In this document: piece by piece, positions 7,910 to 16,493 of the stretch | Layout: each line of letters starts with the position of its first letter | Numbering within the stretch: position 1 is the stretch's first letter | Assembly (NCBI RefSeq): GCF_003337435.1 | Contig: NZ_QPJS01000001.1 | Span: forward strand, 450,513 to 514,512 | DNA from: Schleiferia thermophila | GTDB lineage: Bacteria; Bacteroidota; Bacteroidia; Flavobacteriales; Schleiferiaceae | Reading direction: 5' to 3' | Length of the DNA: 64,000 nucleotides | Translations under genes and position numbers: made by a program | The notes under the pieces: model-generated | What the model was told of the DNA's origin: nothing | The model's database searches: none | The model's input: the letters and a program-made list of their open reading frames with translations, nothing else

Positions 7910-10063
7910 TTATCGTCTGATTTCCATCTCTTCGAGCAGGTGACCGGCGTTGGCAAATTTGTCGATGATAAACAGCACATAGCGAATGTCCACATTGATG
8001 GTTCGCTGAAGTTTATTGTCGAATATCACATCGCCGGCCATGGCTTCAATGTTTCCGTCAAAGGCGCATCCGATCAGCTCACCTTTACCGTTGAGGACGG
8101 GAGAGCCTGAGTTGCCTCCTGTGATGTCGTTGTCCGTCAGGAAATTAACAGGCATGAACCCGGCTTTATCGGCGTAAGGGCCGAAGTCGCCTGCATTATA
8201 TAAATCGATAAGGCGCTGTGGGAGGTCAAATTCTTCATCGCCGGGTTTATACTTGGCAATGGTACCGCGCAGGGTGGTGTAATAGTTTTTGGCCGCATCG
8301 TTTCTGGGATCTTTTGGTAGGGAACGCACTGTGCCGTAGGTGAGTCGCAGGGTGCTGTTGGCATCTGGATAAAACGCTTTTTTAGGGTTGGCTTTTCGTG
8401 TACCATCTACCAGCAATCTGAAAGCCCTTCTGTATTTGGCGTCCAGTTCTTTTTGTTCCGGAGTTTCTTCTCGGTATTTTTCGAAAAGTGCATTGGAAAT
8501 TCGGTAAATCGGATCGCTTTCGATCACCGTTGGATCTTCAAGTTCAATAGCAGCTTTAAGCCTTTCGGCAGAAGCGAAAATGCTGATTTTCATCGCATTG
8601 GCGATATAGGGGTGGAAGTTGTCTCCGACTTTTTTGTTCAGGTCGGCGATGTAGGGAGCTATCGGGTAAGGCTTTGATTTTGAACTGTATAAAGCCAATT
8701 GTGCTGCCAGAACATCCTCTTCCAAAGGCATGTGCATTGAAGCATATTGCTCGTCGATGGTGGCAAGGATTCTGTCCTTAACCAAAGCTCTGCGGTCGCC
8801 ATCGGCTTTAAGCATGGCATCAACAGAATTTTTGATCCGCACAGGCAAGATTGCGAGTGAGGCTGTACGCAGGGTGGTCAGCAGATAATTATCATGCCGT
8901 GCCTTGTGGTTTGTAGCTTCGTAGTAGGCCTGGATATCGGACAGTACATTGCCGTATAGTTCCCGGTTTTCAGCTCTGTTGGCCCAACGTTGAAAGTCTC
9001 TTTCTTGCTTGGCGCGGGTAGCCACGGTGCGATGCTTGGTTAGTGCATCAATCATTCCCTGGCGATTTTTCCAGTAGTTGGCTACTTGGGAGTATTTGGT
9101 GGCATACATTAGCCTTATGGCGTCTTCTTTGTCCATGTATTTTTTCATTACATCCATTCCGAGTTTAGAGCCTTCGACCCAAGCCGGGTAGGCGTAGGAA
9201 ATGTTTTGCTGCACGCCGGCTGATGGCAGCCATCGGTTGGTACGTCCCGGATAGCCTAAAATCATGGCAAAGTCGCCTTCTTTAAAACCGGCCAGCGATA
9301 TGGGAAAATAATGTTTGGGCTTGAAGGGAACATTGGCTTTGCTGTAGGCAGCCGGTTGATTGTCGGCGCCTGCATAAACTCTGAAGAGTGAAAAATCTCC
9401 GGTGTGGCGGGGCCACTCCCAATTGTCGGTATCGCCTCCGAATTTTCCGATGCTTTCAGGTGGTGTACCTACCAGGCGCACATCGGTATAGTCTTGATAG
9501 ACAAAGTAATAAAATTCGTTGCCTTCATAAAATGAACGAACGGATACTATGTATTTGCCACCTTCGCTGTTTTCTTTTTCAATTAATGCAGACTCTTCGC
9601 GAATGATTTTTTCTCTCTCTTGTTCGGTCATGAAGTTGTTTACCTTGCTGAGGATTCGGTCGGTTACGTCGTCCATGCGGATAAAAAATCTCACAAAGAG
9701 CGACTTGGGTTTGAGTTCTTGTTCTCTGGTTTGGGCCCAGAATCCATCACGGAGGTAGTTGTTTTCCGGAGTGGAGAGCTCGGCAATGGCACCATATCCG
9801 CAATGATGGTTGGTGAGCAGGAGACCATCATTGGAAATGAGTTCGGCTGTACAGCCTCCGTTGAATTGTACGACTGCATCTTTAAGGCTGGTATTGTTGA
9901 TGGAATAAATTTCCTCAGCGGTCAGTTGCAGACCTAACTTTTGCATATCGCGATAGTTGAGCCTGGCAATGTGCATGAGAAACCACATGCCTTCGTTGGC
10001 TTTGAGTGCCGGTGGAAAGATGAGCCCAAGGGCCAATCCGAGGATTAACAGATTTTTTTTCAT
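7910..10063 (-). CDS. S46 family serine dipeptidyl-peptidase, DPP7 type
   Basis: 717 residues with a clear signal peptide (MKKNLLILGLALGLIFPPAL). It is periplasmic and releases dipeptides from peptide N-termini. Catalytic His is in LLTNHHCGY (86/87), Asp in DNWEWPRHTGDFSLFR, and Ser652 in TGGNSGSP. Ser+18 is Gly670 (AFDGNIEA), the residue reported for DPP7, which prefers hydrophobic P1. It is therefore complementary to the DPP11-type enzyme at 1654-3825. The length fits the family. It has its own terminator and a divergent 387-bp upstream region shared with obgE, so it is a single-gene unit. Confidence 0.93.
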   Translation of the reverse strand: MKKNLLILGLALGLIFPPALKANEGMWFLMHIARLNYRDMQKLGLQLTAEEIYSINNTSLKDAVVQFNGGCTAELISNDGLLLTNHHCGYGAIAELSTPENNYLRDGFWAQTREQELKPKSLFVRFFIRMDDVTDRILSKVNNFMTEQEREKIIREESALIEKENSEGGKYIVSVRSFYEGNEFYYFVYQDYTDVRLVGTPPESIGKFGGDTDNWEWPRHTGDFSLFRVYAGADNQPAAYSKANVPFKPKHYFPISLAGFKEGDFAMILGYPGRTNRWLPSAGVQQNISYAYPAWVEGSKLGMDVMKKYMDKEDAIRLMYATKYSQVANYWKNRQGMIDALTKHRTVATRAKQERDFQRWANRAENRELYGNVLSDIQAYYEATNHKARHDNYLLTTLRTASLAILPVRIKNSVDAMLKADGDRRALVKDRILATIDEQYASMHMPLEEDVLAAQLALYSSKSKPYPIAPYIADLNKKVGDNFHPYIANAMKISIFASAERLKAAIELEDPTVIESDPIYRISNALFEKYREETPEQKELDAKYRRAFRLLVDGTRKANPKKAFYPDANSTLRLTYGTVRSLPKDPRNDAAKNYYTTLRGTIAKYKPGDEEFDLPQRLIDLYNAGDFGPYADKAGFMPVNFLTDNDITGGNSGSPVLNGKGELIGCAFDGNIEAMAGDVIFDNKLQRTINVDIRYVLFIIDKFANAGHLLEEMEIRR

Positions 10064-10376
10064 TCTTTACAATGGGTTTTTGATTTGCGAATGTGCGAAT
10101 GTAAAGTTCACATGTCAAAAAAATGGCGTGAATTTTAGCCTGTCCTTTGGATTAAAAAATTTCTGGAAAGTCACACAATTGACAAATAAAATACTCAAGC
10201 ACAGTAAGCTCTCCTCTAATTTTGACACGGGACGATACCTAGATTTTCAATTTATTGGAGCGGGGCAGCCGGTGTGAGGTTCACGAGTAAAATGACCAGA
10301 TTACTAGTACTGCAGGGGGCACGATGGTTCGGATAGAGGTTGAGTTTCAGGCCATCATATTATCAGTGATTTAGGA
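10064..10376. other. Divergent intergenic region between the DPP7-type gene and obgE
   Basis: No gene is visible. It must hold the minus-strand promoter of the peptidase: TACATTCG lies about 40 bases upstream of its ATG and is one mismatch from TAnnTTTG. I see no strong hairpin, tRNA or small reading frame. Confidence 0.5.
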
Positions 10377-10405
10377 TTGTAGAACTGCTACGGCGGGTAT
10401 ATTTG
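10377..10405 (+). promoter_or_regulatory. Promoter of the obgE operon
   Basis: TTG at 10377-10379, an 18-base spacer and TATATTTG at 10398-10405. The -7 box is a full match to TAnnTTTG. It lies 45 bases before the obgE ATG. The secDF promoter has the same box with nearly the same geometry. Confidence 0.7.
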
Positions 10406-10450
10406 CAGGCCTTTTTTCAATTAAAATTAAAAACTGATTTTCAATACTTT

Positions 10451-11443
10451 ATGTCAGGGTCTAACTTTGTGGACTATGTAAAGATATGGTTTGCCAGCGG
10501 CAAGGGCGGAGCCGGATCAGCGCACCTCCGCAGGGCAAAGTATGTGCCCAAAGGCGGTCCTGACGGAGGTGATGGCGGAAGAGGAGGCCATGTGATCTTA
10601 CGTGCCAATCCACAAATGTGGACCTTGCTGCACTTGAAATATCAGAAACACATCAAAGCTGAAGCAGGCGAAAACGGCTCAGCCAACAACTGCACGGGTC
10701 GCCAGGGTAAAGATGTGGTGGTGGAAGTACCTCTAGGCACAGTAGTGAAAAACCCCGATACCGGTGAAGTAGAGTGTGAACTTACAGAACCTGGACAGGA
10801 ATACATCCTGATGCGAGGAGGCAGAGGAGGACTTGGAAACACACACTTTAAATCGCCGACCAATCAGACTCCGCGTTATGCACAGCCTGGTGAGCCGGGC
10901 GAAGAGGGTTGGAGAGTGCTCGAATTGAAAGTACTGGCTGATGTGGGGCTGGTGGGATTTCCAAATGCTGGAAAATCCACACTTCTGGCCACCATCACAG
11001 CTGCAAAACCTGAAATAGCAGATTATCCCTTCACCACACTGGTGCCCAATCTTGGAATTGTGCCCTACAGGGATTTTCAATCGTTTGTCATGGCCGATAT
11101 TCCGGGGATCATTGAAGGAGCTGCTGATGGTCGTGGACTTGGACACCGATTTCTCCGTCACATAGAGCGAAACAGTGTGTTGCTCTTTATGATTCCGGCA
11201 ACTAGCGAAAGCATTTCAAAAGAATACAAAATCCTGGTCAATGAACTGCGCAAATACAATCCCGAGCTCCTGGACAAGCGTCGGCTGTTGGCCGTAACAA
11301 AGTGTGACCTGCTCGATGCGCAAAGTATGCAAAACATGCATCGAAAAATTCCAAAAGATATCGATTATGTGCTGATATCTTCAGTGGCACAAATGAATCT
11401 CGACGTACTCAAAGACAAATTGTGGAAGCTGATCAATGAGTGA
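10451..11443 (+). CDS. obgE: GTPase Obg/CgtA
   Basis: 330 residues. Essential GTPase of late 50S ribosome assembly and stress control. The Obg fold is at 1-155 ([15 protein letters not shown], then [17 protein letters not shown], then GGRGGLGN). The G domain has G1 [13 protein letters not shown]3 [10 protein letters not shown] and G4 TKCD. I chose the ATG at 10451. A TTG 48 bases upstream would add residues not found in the family and overlaps the -7 box. It lacks a long C-terminal tail. It is first in an operon with a PAP2 protein (overlap 8 bp), trmD and rimO. Confidence 0.96.
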   Translation: MSGSNFVDYVKIWFASGKGGAGSAHLRRAKYVPKGGPDGGDGGRGGHVILRANPQMWTLLHLKYQKHIKAEAGENGSANNCTGRQGKDVVVEVPLGTVVKNPDTGEVECELTEPGQEYILMRGGRGGLGNTHFKSPTNQTPRYAQPGEPGEEGWRVLELKVLADVGLVGFPNAGKSTLLATITAAKPEIADYPFTTLVPNLGIVPYRDFQSFVMADIPGIIEGAADGRGLGHRFLRHIERNSVLLFMIPATSESISKEYKILVNELRKYNPELLDKRRLLAVTKCDLLDAQSMQNMHRKIPKDIDYVLISSVAQMNLDVLKDKLWKLINE

Positions 11444-12005
11444 TTTCTGGACATGGTTTATTGAAAACGACACAAACCTTCTGCTCTACATCAACGGCAC
11501 AGGCAGTGAACGGATGGATGCCTTTTGGCTGTTGGTAACTGGCAGGTGGACCTGGATGCCCCTCTACGGTTTTTTGCTATGGTGGGTTTGGAAAAAGTCG
11601 GGCCGGAGAGGCCTTGTCGGCGTACTAGTGCTTTTGGCCATTGGACTGGTGCTTAGTGATGCTGGTTCGGTATGGGTGTTCAAAAACACGATCAAGCGTC
11701 TTAGGCCTTGCCATGTAGAAGAGTTGCAGGAAGTGTTGCGATTGCCAGCGGGTTGTGGAGGTCTCTATGGTTTTATTTCCAGTCACGCAGCCAATTCCTT
11801 TATGCTAGCCGGAATGTTTTCGGCACTGGTCTTCAGGCGAAACAAATTACTACCCTTGCTGCTAGTGGTGTGGGCTACATTTGTTTCATACAGTCGAATG
11901 TATCTTGGAGTGCATTACCCTACCGATGTACTCTTTGGTGCCGTGTATGGTGGCAGTATTGGCTTGTTTTTAGGATTGAGAGGCCGGCATTTGATTAATC
12001 TGTGA
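11436..12005 (+). CDS. PAP2-family membrane phosphatase
   Basis: 189 residues and several membrane helices. The three motifs of the PAP2 acid phosphatase family are present: KNTIKRLRP (KxxxxxxRP), SSHAANS (a variant of PSGH) and [12 protein letters not shown] (SRxxxxxHxxxD). Family members hydrolyse lipid phosphates such as undecaprenyl diphosphate or phosphatidylglycerol phosphate at the outer face of the inner membrane. The substrate cannot be read from sequence. The gene overlaps the end of obgE and lies 7 bp before trmD, so it is co-transcribed with both. Confidence 0.85.
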   Translation: MSDFWTWFIENDTNLLLYINGTGSERMDAFWLLVTGRWTWMPLYGFLLWWVWKKSGRRGLVGVLVLLAIGLVLSDAGSVWVFKNTIKRLRPCHVEELQEVLRLPAGCGGLYGFISSHAANSFMLAGMFSALVFRRNKLLPLLLVVWATFVSYSRMYLGVHYPTDVLFGAVYGGSIGLFLGLRGRHLINL

Positions 12006-12012
12006 TTTGCCG

Positions 12013-12723
12013 ATGAGAATAGACATCATCACCGTTCACCCGGAATTGCTCTCAGGACCCTTTAGCCACAGCATTTTAAAGAGAGCACAGGAAAGAGGTT
12101 TGGCTCAGGTGGTAGTGCACGACCTGAGGCCATGGGGCCTTGGCCGGCACCAGCAGGTGGATGACTATCAGTATGGTGGTGGAGCCGGAATGGTAATGAT
12201 GATAGAACCCATTTACAATGTTGTTCAGCATCTCAAAGAAGAGCGCCATTACGACGAAATCATCTACATGACCCCTGATGGTAAGCGCTTCGACCAACCG
12301 ATGGCCAATCGGCTGTCACTACAGGAAAATTTGATGATGATTTGCGGTCATTACAAAGGAATCGATCAAAGGCTGCGCGACATGCTTGTCACTCTGGAAA
12401 TTTCCATTGGCGATTATGTCATTTCCGGTGGAGAGCTTGCAGCTGCCGTCGTAGCCGATGCCGTCATTCGCCTCATTCCGGGTGTACTCAATGACGAGAC
12501 TTCGGCTCTGACAGATACGTTTCAAGATGGCTTATTGGCACCTCCGGTGTATACCAGGCCGCCGGATTTTATGGGATGGAAAGTTCCGGATGTCCTTCTG
12601 AGCGGTCACCAGGCAAAAATTGAGCAGTGGAGATTAGACCAATCCCTTCAAAGAACCAAAGAAAGAAGACCAGATTTATACAAAAAATTTATCGAAAACG
12701 ACCATGCGAACCAAAAGCCTTAA
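12013..12723 (+). CDS. trmD: tRNA (guanine-N1)-methyltransferase TrmD
   Basis: 236 residues. It methylates G37 of tRNAs reading CUN, CCN and CGG, which prevents frameshifting. Signature blocks are [13 protein letters not shown] at the start, [36 protein letters not shown] (the SAM-binding trefoil knot) and APPVYTRP. The ATG at 12013 is the start; a TTG two codons earlier adds nothing conserved. The 3' end overlaps rimO by 20 bp, so the two are translationally coupled. Confidence 0.96.
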   Translation: MRIDIITVHPELLSGPFSHSILKRAQERGLAQVVVHDLRPWGLGRHQQVDDYQYGGGAGMVMMIEPIYNVVQHLKEERHYDEIIYMTPDGKRFDQPMANRLSLQENLMMICGHYKGIDQRLRDMLVTLEISIGDYVISGGELAAAVVADAVIRLIPGVLNDETSALTDTFQDGLLAPPVYTRPPDFMGWKVPDVLLSGHQAKIEQWRLDQSLQRTKERRPDLYKKFIENDHANQKP

Positions 12724-14014
12724 AAAGAAAACCATAAATGTAATAACCCTCGGCTGCTCAAAAAATCTCTACGACAGCGAAGTGCTGATGGGGCAATTGA
12801 GAGCCAATGGCAAAGAGGTAGTGGCCGAAGCACCCGCGGGTGATATTGTGGTGATTAATACCTGCGGATTTATCAACAATGCAAAGCAGGAGAGCATCGA
12901 TACGATACTGCATTATGTGGACCTAAAAGAGAGAGGCAAGGTAGAAAAAGTCTATGTGACCGGCTGTCTGAGCGAGCGCTATAAGCCCGATCTGGAAAAG
13001 GAAATTCCGGAAGTGGACCAATATTTTGGCACCAGAGATCTGCCGCGCCTGCTCAAGGTGCTCGGTGCCGACTACAAACATGAGCTTGTGGGCGAGAGGC
13101 TGCTCACTACACCATCCCATTATGCCTATTTAAAAATTTCTGAAGGCTGTGACAGGCCTTGTTCCTTCTGTGCCATACCGCTGATGCGGGGCGGCCATAA
13201 AAGCACTCCCATCGAAGAACTGGTAAATCAAGCCAATAAACTGGCTGCCAAAGGGGTAAAAGAGCTCATCCTCATAGCTCAGGACCTGACCTATTACGGG
13301 CTTGATCTCTACAAAAAGCGCGAGCTGGCCAGACTACTGAGAGAATTGGTGAAGGTAGAAGGGATCGAGTGGATTCGCTTGCATTATCTGTATCCGGCGG
13401 GGTTCCCGGAAGAGGTTTTGGATGTAATAGCAACAGAACCAAAGATTTGCAACTATGTCGATATACCACTTCAGCACATCAGTGACCCCATCTTGAAAAG
13501 CATGCGTCGAGGCACCACACGCGAAAAAACAGACCGCCTGCTGGCGCTTATGCGGCAAAAAGTGCCCGGAATAGCCATCCGTACCACCTTGATTGTTGGA
13601 TATCCCGGTGAATCCGAAGAAGATTTTCAAGTTCTCAAAGATTGGGTGCGTGAAACCCGTTTTGACCGCCTTGGTTGTTTTACGTATTCTCACGAAGAAA
13701 ATACGCATGCTCACCAGCTTTCAGATGATGTACCGGAAGAAGTAAAGCAATATAGGGCTAATGAAATTATGGCCGTCCAGCAAAAAATATCCGAAGAGCT
13801 CAATCAGACAAAAGTAGGACAAACTTTTAAGGTGCTCTTTGATCGGACAGAGGCCGGATATTATGTAGGACGCACCGAATTTGACTCCCCAGATGTGGAC
13901 AATGAGGTCCTCGTACCGATGGAATCAGACACGTATTTGAGACTGGGTGAGTTTTATAATGTGAAAATCACCGAGAGCACTGAATACGACCTGATTGGAG
14001 AAATAGTAGAATAG
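12704..14014 (+). CDS. rimO: Ribosomal protein S12 methylthiotransferase RimO
   Basis: 436 residues. Radical-SAM enzyme that adds a methylthio group to an Asp of S12. The N-terminal UPF0004 domain carries Cys18 ([11 protein letters not shown]), Cys54 (INTCGF) and Cys88 (VTGCLSERY) for one 4Fe-4S cluster. The radical-SAM cluster motif CDRPCSFC has Cys149, Cys153 and Cys156. A TRAM domain follows at about 370-436. The opening [12 protein letters not shown] identifies RimO rather than MiaB. It is last in the obgE operon and ends with TAG, two bases before the convergent glycosyltransferase gene. Confidence 0.95.
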   Translation: MRTKSLKKKTINVITLGCSKNLYDSEVLMGQLRANGKEVVAEAPAGDIVVINTCGFINNAKQESIDTILHYVDLKERGKVEKVYVTGCLSERYKPDLEKEIPEVDQYFGTRDLPRLLKVLGADYKHELVGERLLTTPSHYAYLKISEGCDRPCSFCAIPLMRGGHKSTPIEELVNQANKLAAKGVKELILIAQDLTYYGLDLYKKRELARLLRELVKVEGIEWIRLHYLYPAGFPEEVLDVIATEPKICNYVDIPLQHISDPILKSMRRGTTREKTDRLLALMRQKVPGIAIRTTLIVGYPGESEEDFQVLKDWVRETRFDRLGCFTYSHEENTHAHQLSDDVPEEVKQYRANEIMAVQQKISEELNQTKVGQTFKVLFDRTEAGYYVGRTEFDSPDVDNEVLVPMESDTYLRLGEFYNVKITESTEYDLIGEIVE

Positions 14015-14016
14015 CT

Positions 14017-15063
14017 TTACCAGGTGTTTTCTGCCACATTTGCTTCCAAAGGGATTATTTGATCGATTCCCTGCCCGTCGATGATTGAGTAGATAAGGTC
14101 GGGAATTTTTTCTGTCAGCCGGCCAGCCATGCTTCGTTCGGGCCAATCCGCAGAGCTTCCTTCTATAAGCCAATTCTGTACAGCCTTTGTCGAAAGTTTG
14201 TCAAGCACTTTTACATTCAGCTGCCTGAGAGCTTCTGCATTGCAATATTGTTCGTATTGTCCTTTTATGGGAATACAGAGCAGCTTTTTCCTCAGGTATA
14301 AAGCTTCGGCTGGCGTTTCAAAACCTGCCCCAGTAATGACACCGCTGCATGAAATCAGCCTTCGGCTGAACTCTTTTGCATTGGCAGGCTCAAAGGTTAC
14401 ATTTCCCTTTTTGTACCAAAAAGCCGCATATTTTGAAAAGACTCTGAAGGGGGCATCAATTTTTGAAAGTATTTTCCATAAAACAGAGTCGCCGTAAGCA
14501 GGTAAATACACTACAAACTCGCCCGAATCAACAGGATTTGATTCTAAAATCTCCGGCCTGATGACAGGAGGCAAAATCCACTTTTCATATCTGCGAAAGT
14601 GAAGTCCTATCGAATGGCTGCAGGGTGCGTAATGCTTCAAAATAAATTCGCCTACCAGACTTTTCCTCGAAGGTCTTGGAGTGTTCTTGCTTAAAAAAGA
14701 TGCTTGATGACTGAAAGCCAGGGATGGCACACCTCTTAACTTTGCTGCATAGGCACTAATGGGTTCAAAGTCGTTGATGATCAAATCATATTGATGGACC
14801 GGCAGACTTTTAATTTCTCTGACAATCTTCCCTAAATTATTTTCCAGCAGTGTCTTTGAATAACTCAGGCCGCCCGATTTATCATATACAAAGCTTAGCC
14901 CCGAGCACCTGAACTGAATCTCAAAGGGCGGTGACAGATTGCTTTGTCTTCCGCTGATGAGCACATCTACTTTAAAATATTTTTTCAAAAGAGGCAGGAG
15001 CACCAGTGCTCTGGCCATGTGGCCGTTGCCTGTGCCTTGGATGGCATAGAGAATCCGCTTCAT
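14017..15063 (-). CDS. GT28-like glycosyltransferase family protein
   Basis: 348 residues. The N-terminus IQGTGNGHMARALVLLP resembles the first Rossmann domain of MurG-type GT-B enzymes. The C-terminal half has ITGAGFETPAEALYL and PIKGQYEQYCNA, matching the nucleotide-sugar binding region of a family of uncharacterised transferases often annotated as MJ1255/VC2487-like. The donor and acceptor are unknown. Its start overlaps the end of the metallophosphoesterase gene by 4 bp (ATGA), so the two form an operon, possibly making or trimming an envelope glycolipid. Confidence 0.75.
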   Translation of the reverse strand: MKRILYAIQGTGNGHMARALVLLPLLKKYFKVDVLISGRQSNLSPPFEIQFRCSGLSFVYDKSGGLSYSKTLLENNLGKIVREIKSLPVHQYDLIINDFEPISAYAAKLRGVPSLAFSHQASFLSKNTPRPSRKSLVGEFILKHYAPCSHSIGLHFRRYEKWILPPVIRPEILESNPVDSGEFVVYLPAYGDSVLWKILSKIDAPFRVFSKYAAFWYKKGNVTFEPANAKEFSRRLISCSGVITGAGFETPAEALYLRKKLLCIPIKGQYEQYCNAEALRQLNVKVLDKLSTKAVQNWLIEGSSADWPERSMAGRLTEKIPDLIYSIIDGQGIDQIIPLEANVAENTW

Positions 15064-15908
15064 CGAACTTCTGGTTGAAAGGCTGCAATTCTCAACCAGA
15101 GCCTGTCCAGGTCTATGGGATCAAGGTCTGGCTCATCTGTGGAATTTTCTTCCTCGCAAAATTCTTCCTCAAATCTGAAGATATGCCACTCACCCTCGCG
15201 ATATTCAAGAGAAGTGAGATTTTCTACCCAGTCGCCTGAATTGAGGTATATGGTTTTTCCTTTCTTGTTGATCACTTCTCTCATCTGAGGCTGATGAATA
15301 TGCCCGCAGATTACATAGTCCATACCATTGTCTATAGCCAGTTCAGCTGCTGTTCGCTCAAAGTCCGTAATGTATTTTACGGCTTTTTTCACGCTGTTTT
15401 TGATTTTTTTAGAGAGCGAATATTTTTCCCTTCCCATTTTTTCCAGCAGGTAATTTACAAGGCTGTTGATCATAATCAATACATCATAGCCCCAACCTCC
15501 GAGTTTGGCCAGCCACTTGGCATTTTGAATGCTTGCATCAAAGACATCACCGTGAAAGATCCAGGCTTTCCTGCCACCGTCCAGGTCAATCACCAGTTTG
15601 TCGGCCAATGTGAAGTTTCCCATGGAAAACTCACTGAATTTTCTCAACATTTCATCGTGGTTGCCTGTGAGGTAGTACACATTTGTTCCTTTGCTCATGA
15701 GATTTATTACCTGCTTGATTACTTTCAGGTGTGAGGCCGGGAAATAACTCTTTCTGAAATTCCAGATATCGATGATGTCACCATTCAGCACTAGTATTTG
15801 AGGCCTTATGCTTTTCAGATATTTATGCAACTCCTTTGCCCGGCAACCATAGGTACCCAGATGTACATCCGATAGTACTACCAGACTGACTTCTCTTCGT
15901 TTTTCCAA
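15060..15908 (-). CDS. LpxH-like metallophosphoesterase (UDP-2,3-diacylglucosamine diphosphatase family)
   Basis: 282 residues. The calcineurin-like metal motifs are complete and in order: DVHLG (14-18), GDIID (about 44), GNHDE, HGDVFD and GHIHQP. This arrangement is that of the LpxH/YbbF-like group, which cleaves UDP-diacylglucosamine in lipid A synthesis. Some members are longer, as here, and their substrate is unproven. A basic helical segment (residues about 150-185) may touch the membrane. It ends with a short acidic tail. It is transcribed with the overlapping glycosyltransferase gene downstream. Confidence 0.8.
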   Translation of the reverse strand: MEKRREVSLVVLSDVHLGTYGCRAKELHKYLKSIRPQILVLNGDIIDIWNFRKSYFPASHLKVIKQVINLMSKGTNVYYLTGNHDEMLRKFSEFSMGNFTLADKLVIDLDGGRKAWIFHGDVFDASIQNAKWLAKLGGWGYDVLIMINSLVNYLLEKMGREKYSLSKKIKNSVKKAVKYITDFERTAAELAIDNGMDYVICGHIHQPQMREVINKKGKTIYLNSGDWVENLTSLEYREGEWHIFRFEEEFCEEENSTDEPDLDPIDLDRLWLRIAAFQPEVR

Positions 15909-16033
15909 TGGCGTGTTTTTGCAAATTTCATGTAAGGTGTATTAAGTGTGCGTTAATCTATTGTAAATCAATAGTATTTTATCACCAATTGTTTGTTTAT
16001 ATCATTTATTCCTTTCTATAAGCAGCCATTAAA

Positions 16034-16041
16034 TACTTTCG
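16034..16041 (+). promoter_or_regulatory. Possible -7 box before the exosortase F-associated gene
   Basis: TACTTTCG, one mismatch from TAnnTTTG, preceded by TTTC with a 17-base spacer. It lies 20 bases before the ATG at 16062. Weak evidence, but it is the only candidate in the 153-bp gap. Confidence 0.35.
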
Positions 16042-16061
16042 TGACTCAAATGTAAAGTTTC

Positions 16062-16493
16062 ATGTCTGACCTGCAAATCAGGCGATACCTCGTCGGCACC
16101 GCCTGTCTGATTGTCCTTGTATTGGTATACTTGTTTCAGAGAGAATGGTTCTATTCCGGCTTTTATGACACAGGTGCTTCCTCCGATAAGGTACCGGACT
16201 TCGATCCCCTAAAATTTTTCATATCCAAATACGCCCGATTTTTGATCAACGACACGATGGCTTTGGGAATCCTTTGGTCGCTGTTTTATGAAAAAAAATA
16301 TATGAATTTTGCATTTGCCGTATTTCTTGTTGAGGCCATAGTATTGATGCCATTTTATATAACAGGCGTTATCTGGTTTTGGGATTCGCTTCGCTGGTTT
16401 CTCAGCCATCTGCACCGTTTGGTAGTCAATCCTTTCTTTATGATGCTGCTCATACCGGCATTTTATTATCAGAAAAATTCTTCCGCCCGATGA
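16062..16493 (+). CDS. Exosortase F system-associated membrane protein
   Basis: 143 residues with about four hydrophobic helices (near 8-24, 62-76, 80-105 and 120-137). The pattern of an N-terminal helix, a REWFYSGFYD-like loop, a PDFDPLKFF segment and the final LLIPAFYYQ matches the small protein normally encoded beside exosortase F (XrtF) in Flavobacteriia. Its role there is unproven but it is taken to help XrtF sort small C-terminal-tagged proteins. No XrtF gene is next to it here. Instead its stop codon overlaps the dnaG start (ATGA). A candidate substrate, a PID-CTERM microprotein, occurs at 45228-45386. Confidence 0.72.
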   Translation: MSDLQIRRYLVGTACLIVLVLVYLFQREWFYSGFYDTGASSDKVPDFDPLKFFISKYARFLINDTMALGILWSLFYEKKYMNFAFAVFLVEAIVLMPFYITGVIWFWDSLRWFLSHLHRLVVNPFFMMLLIPAFYYQKNSSAR

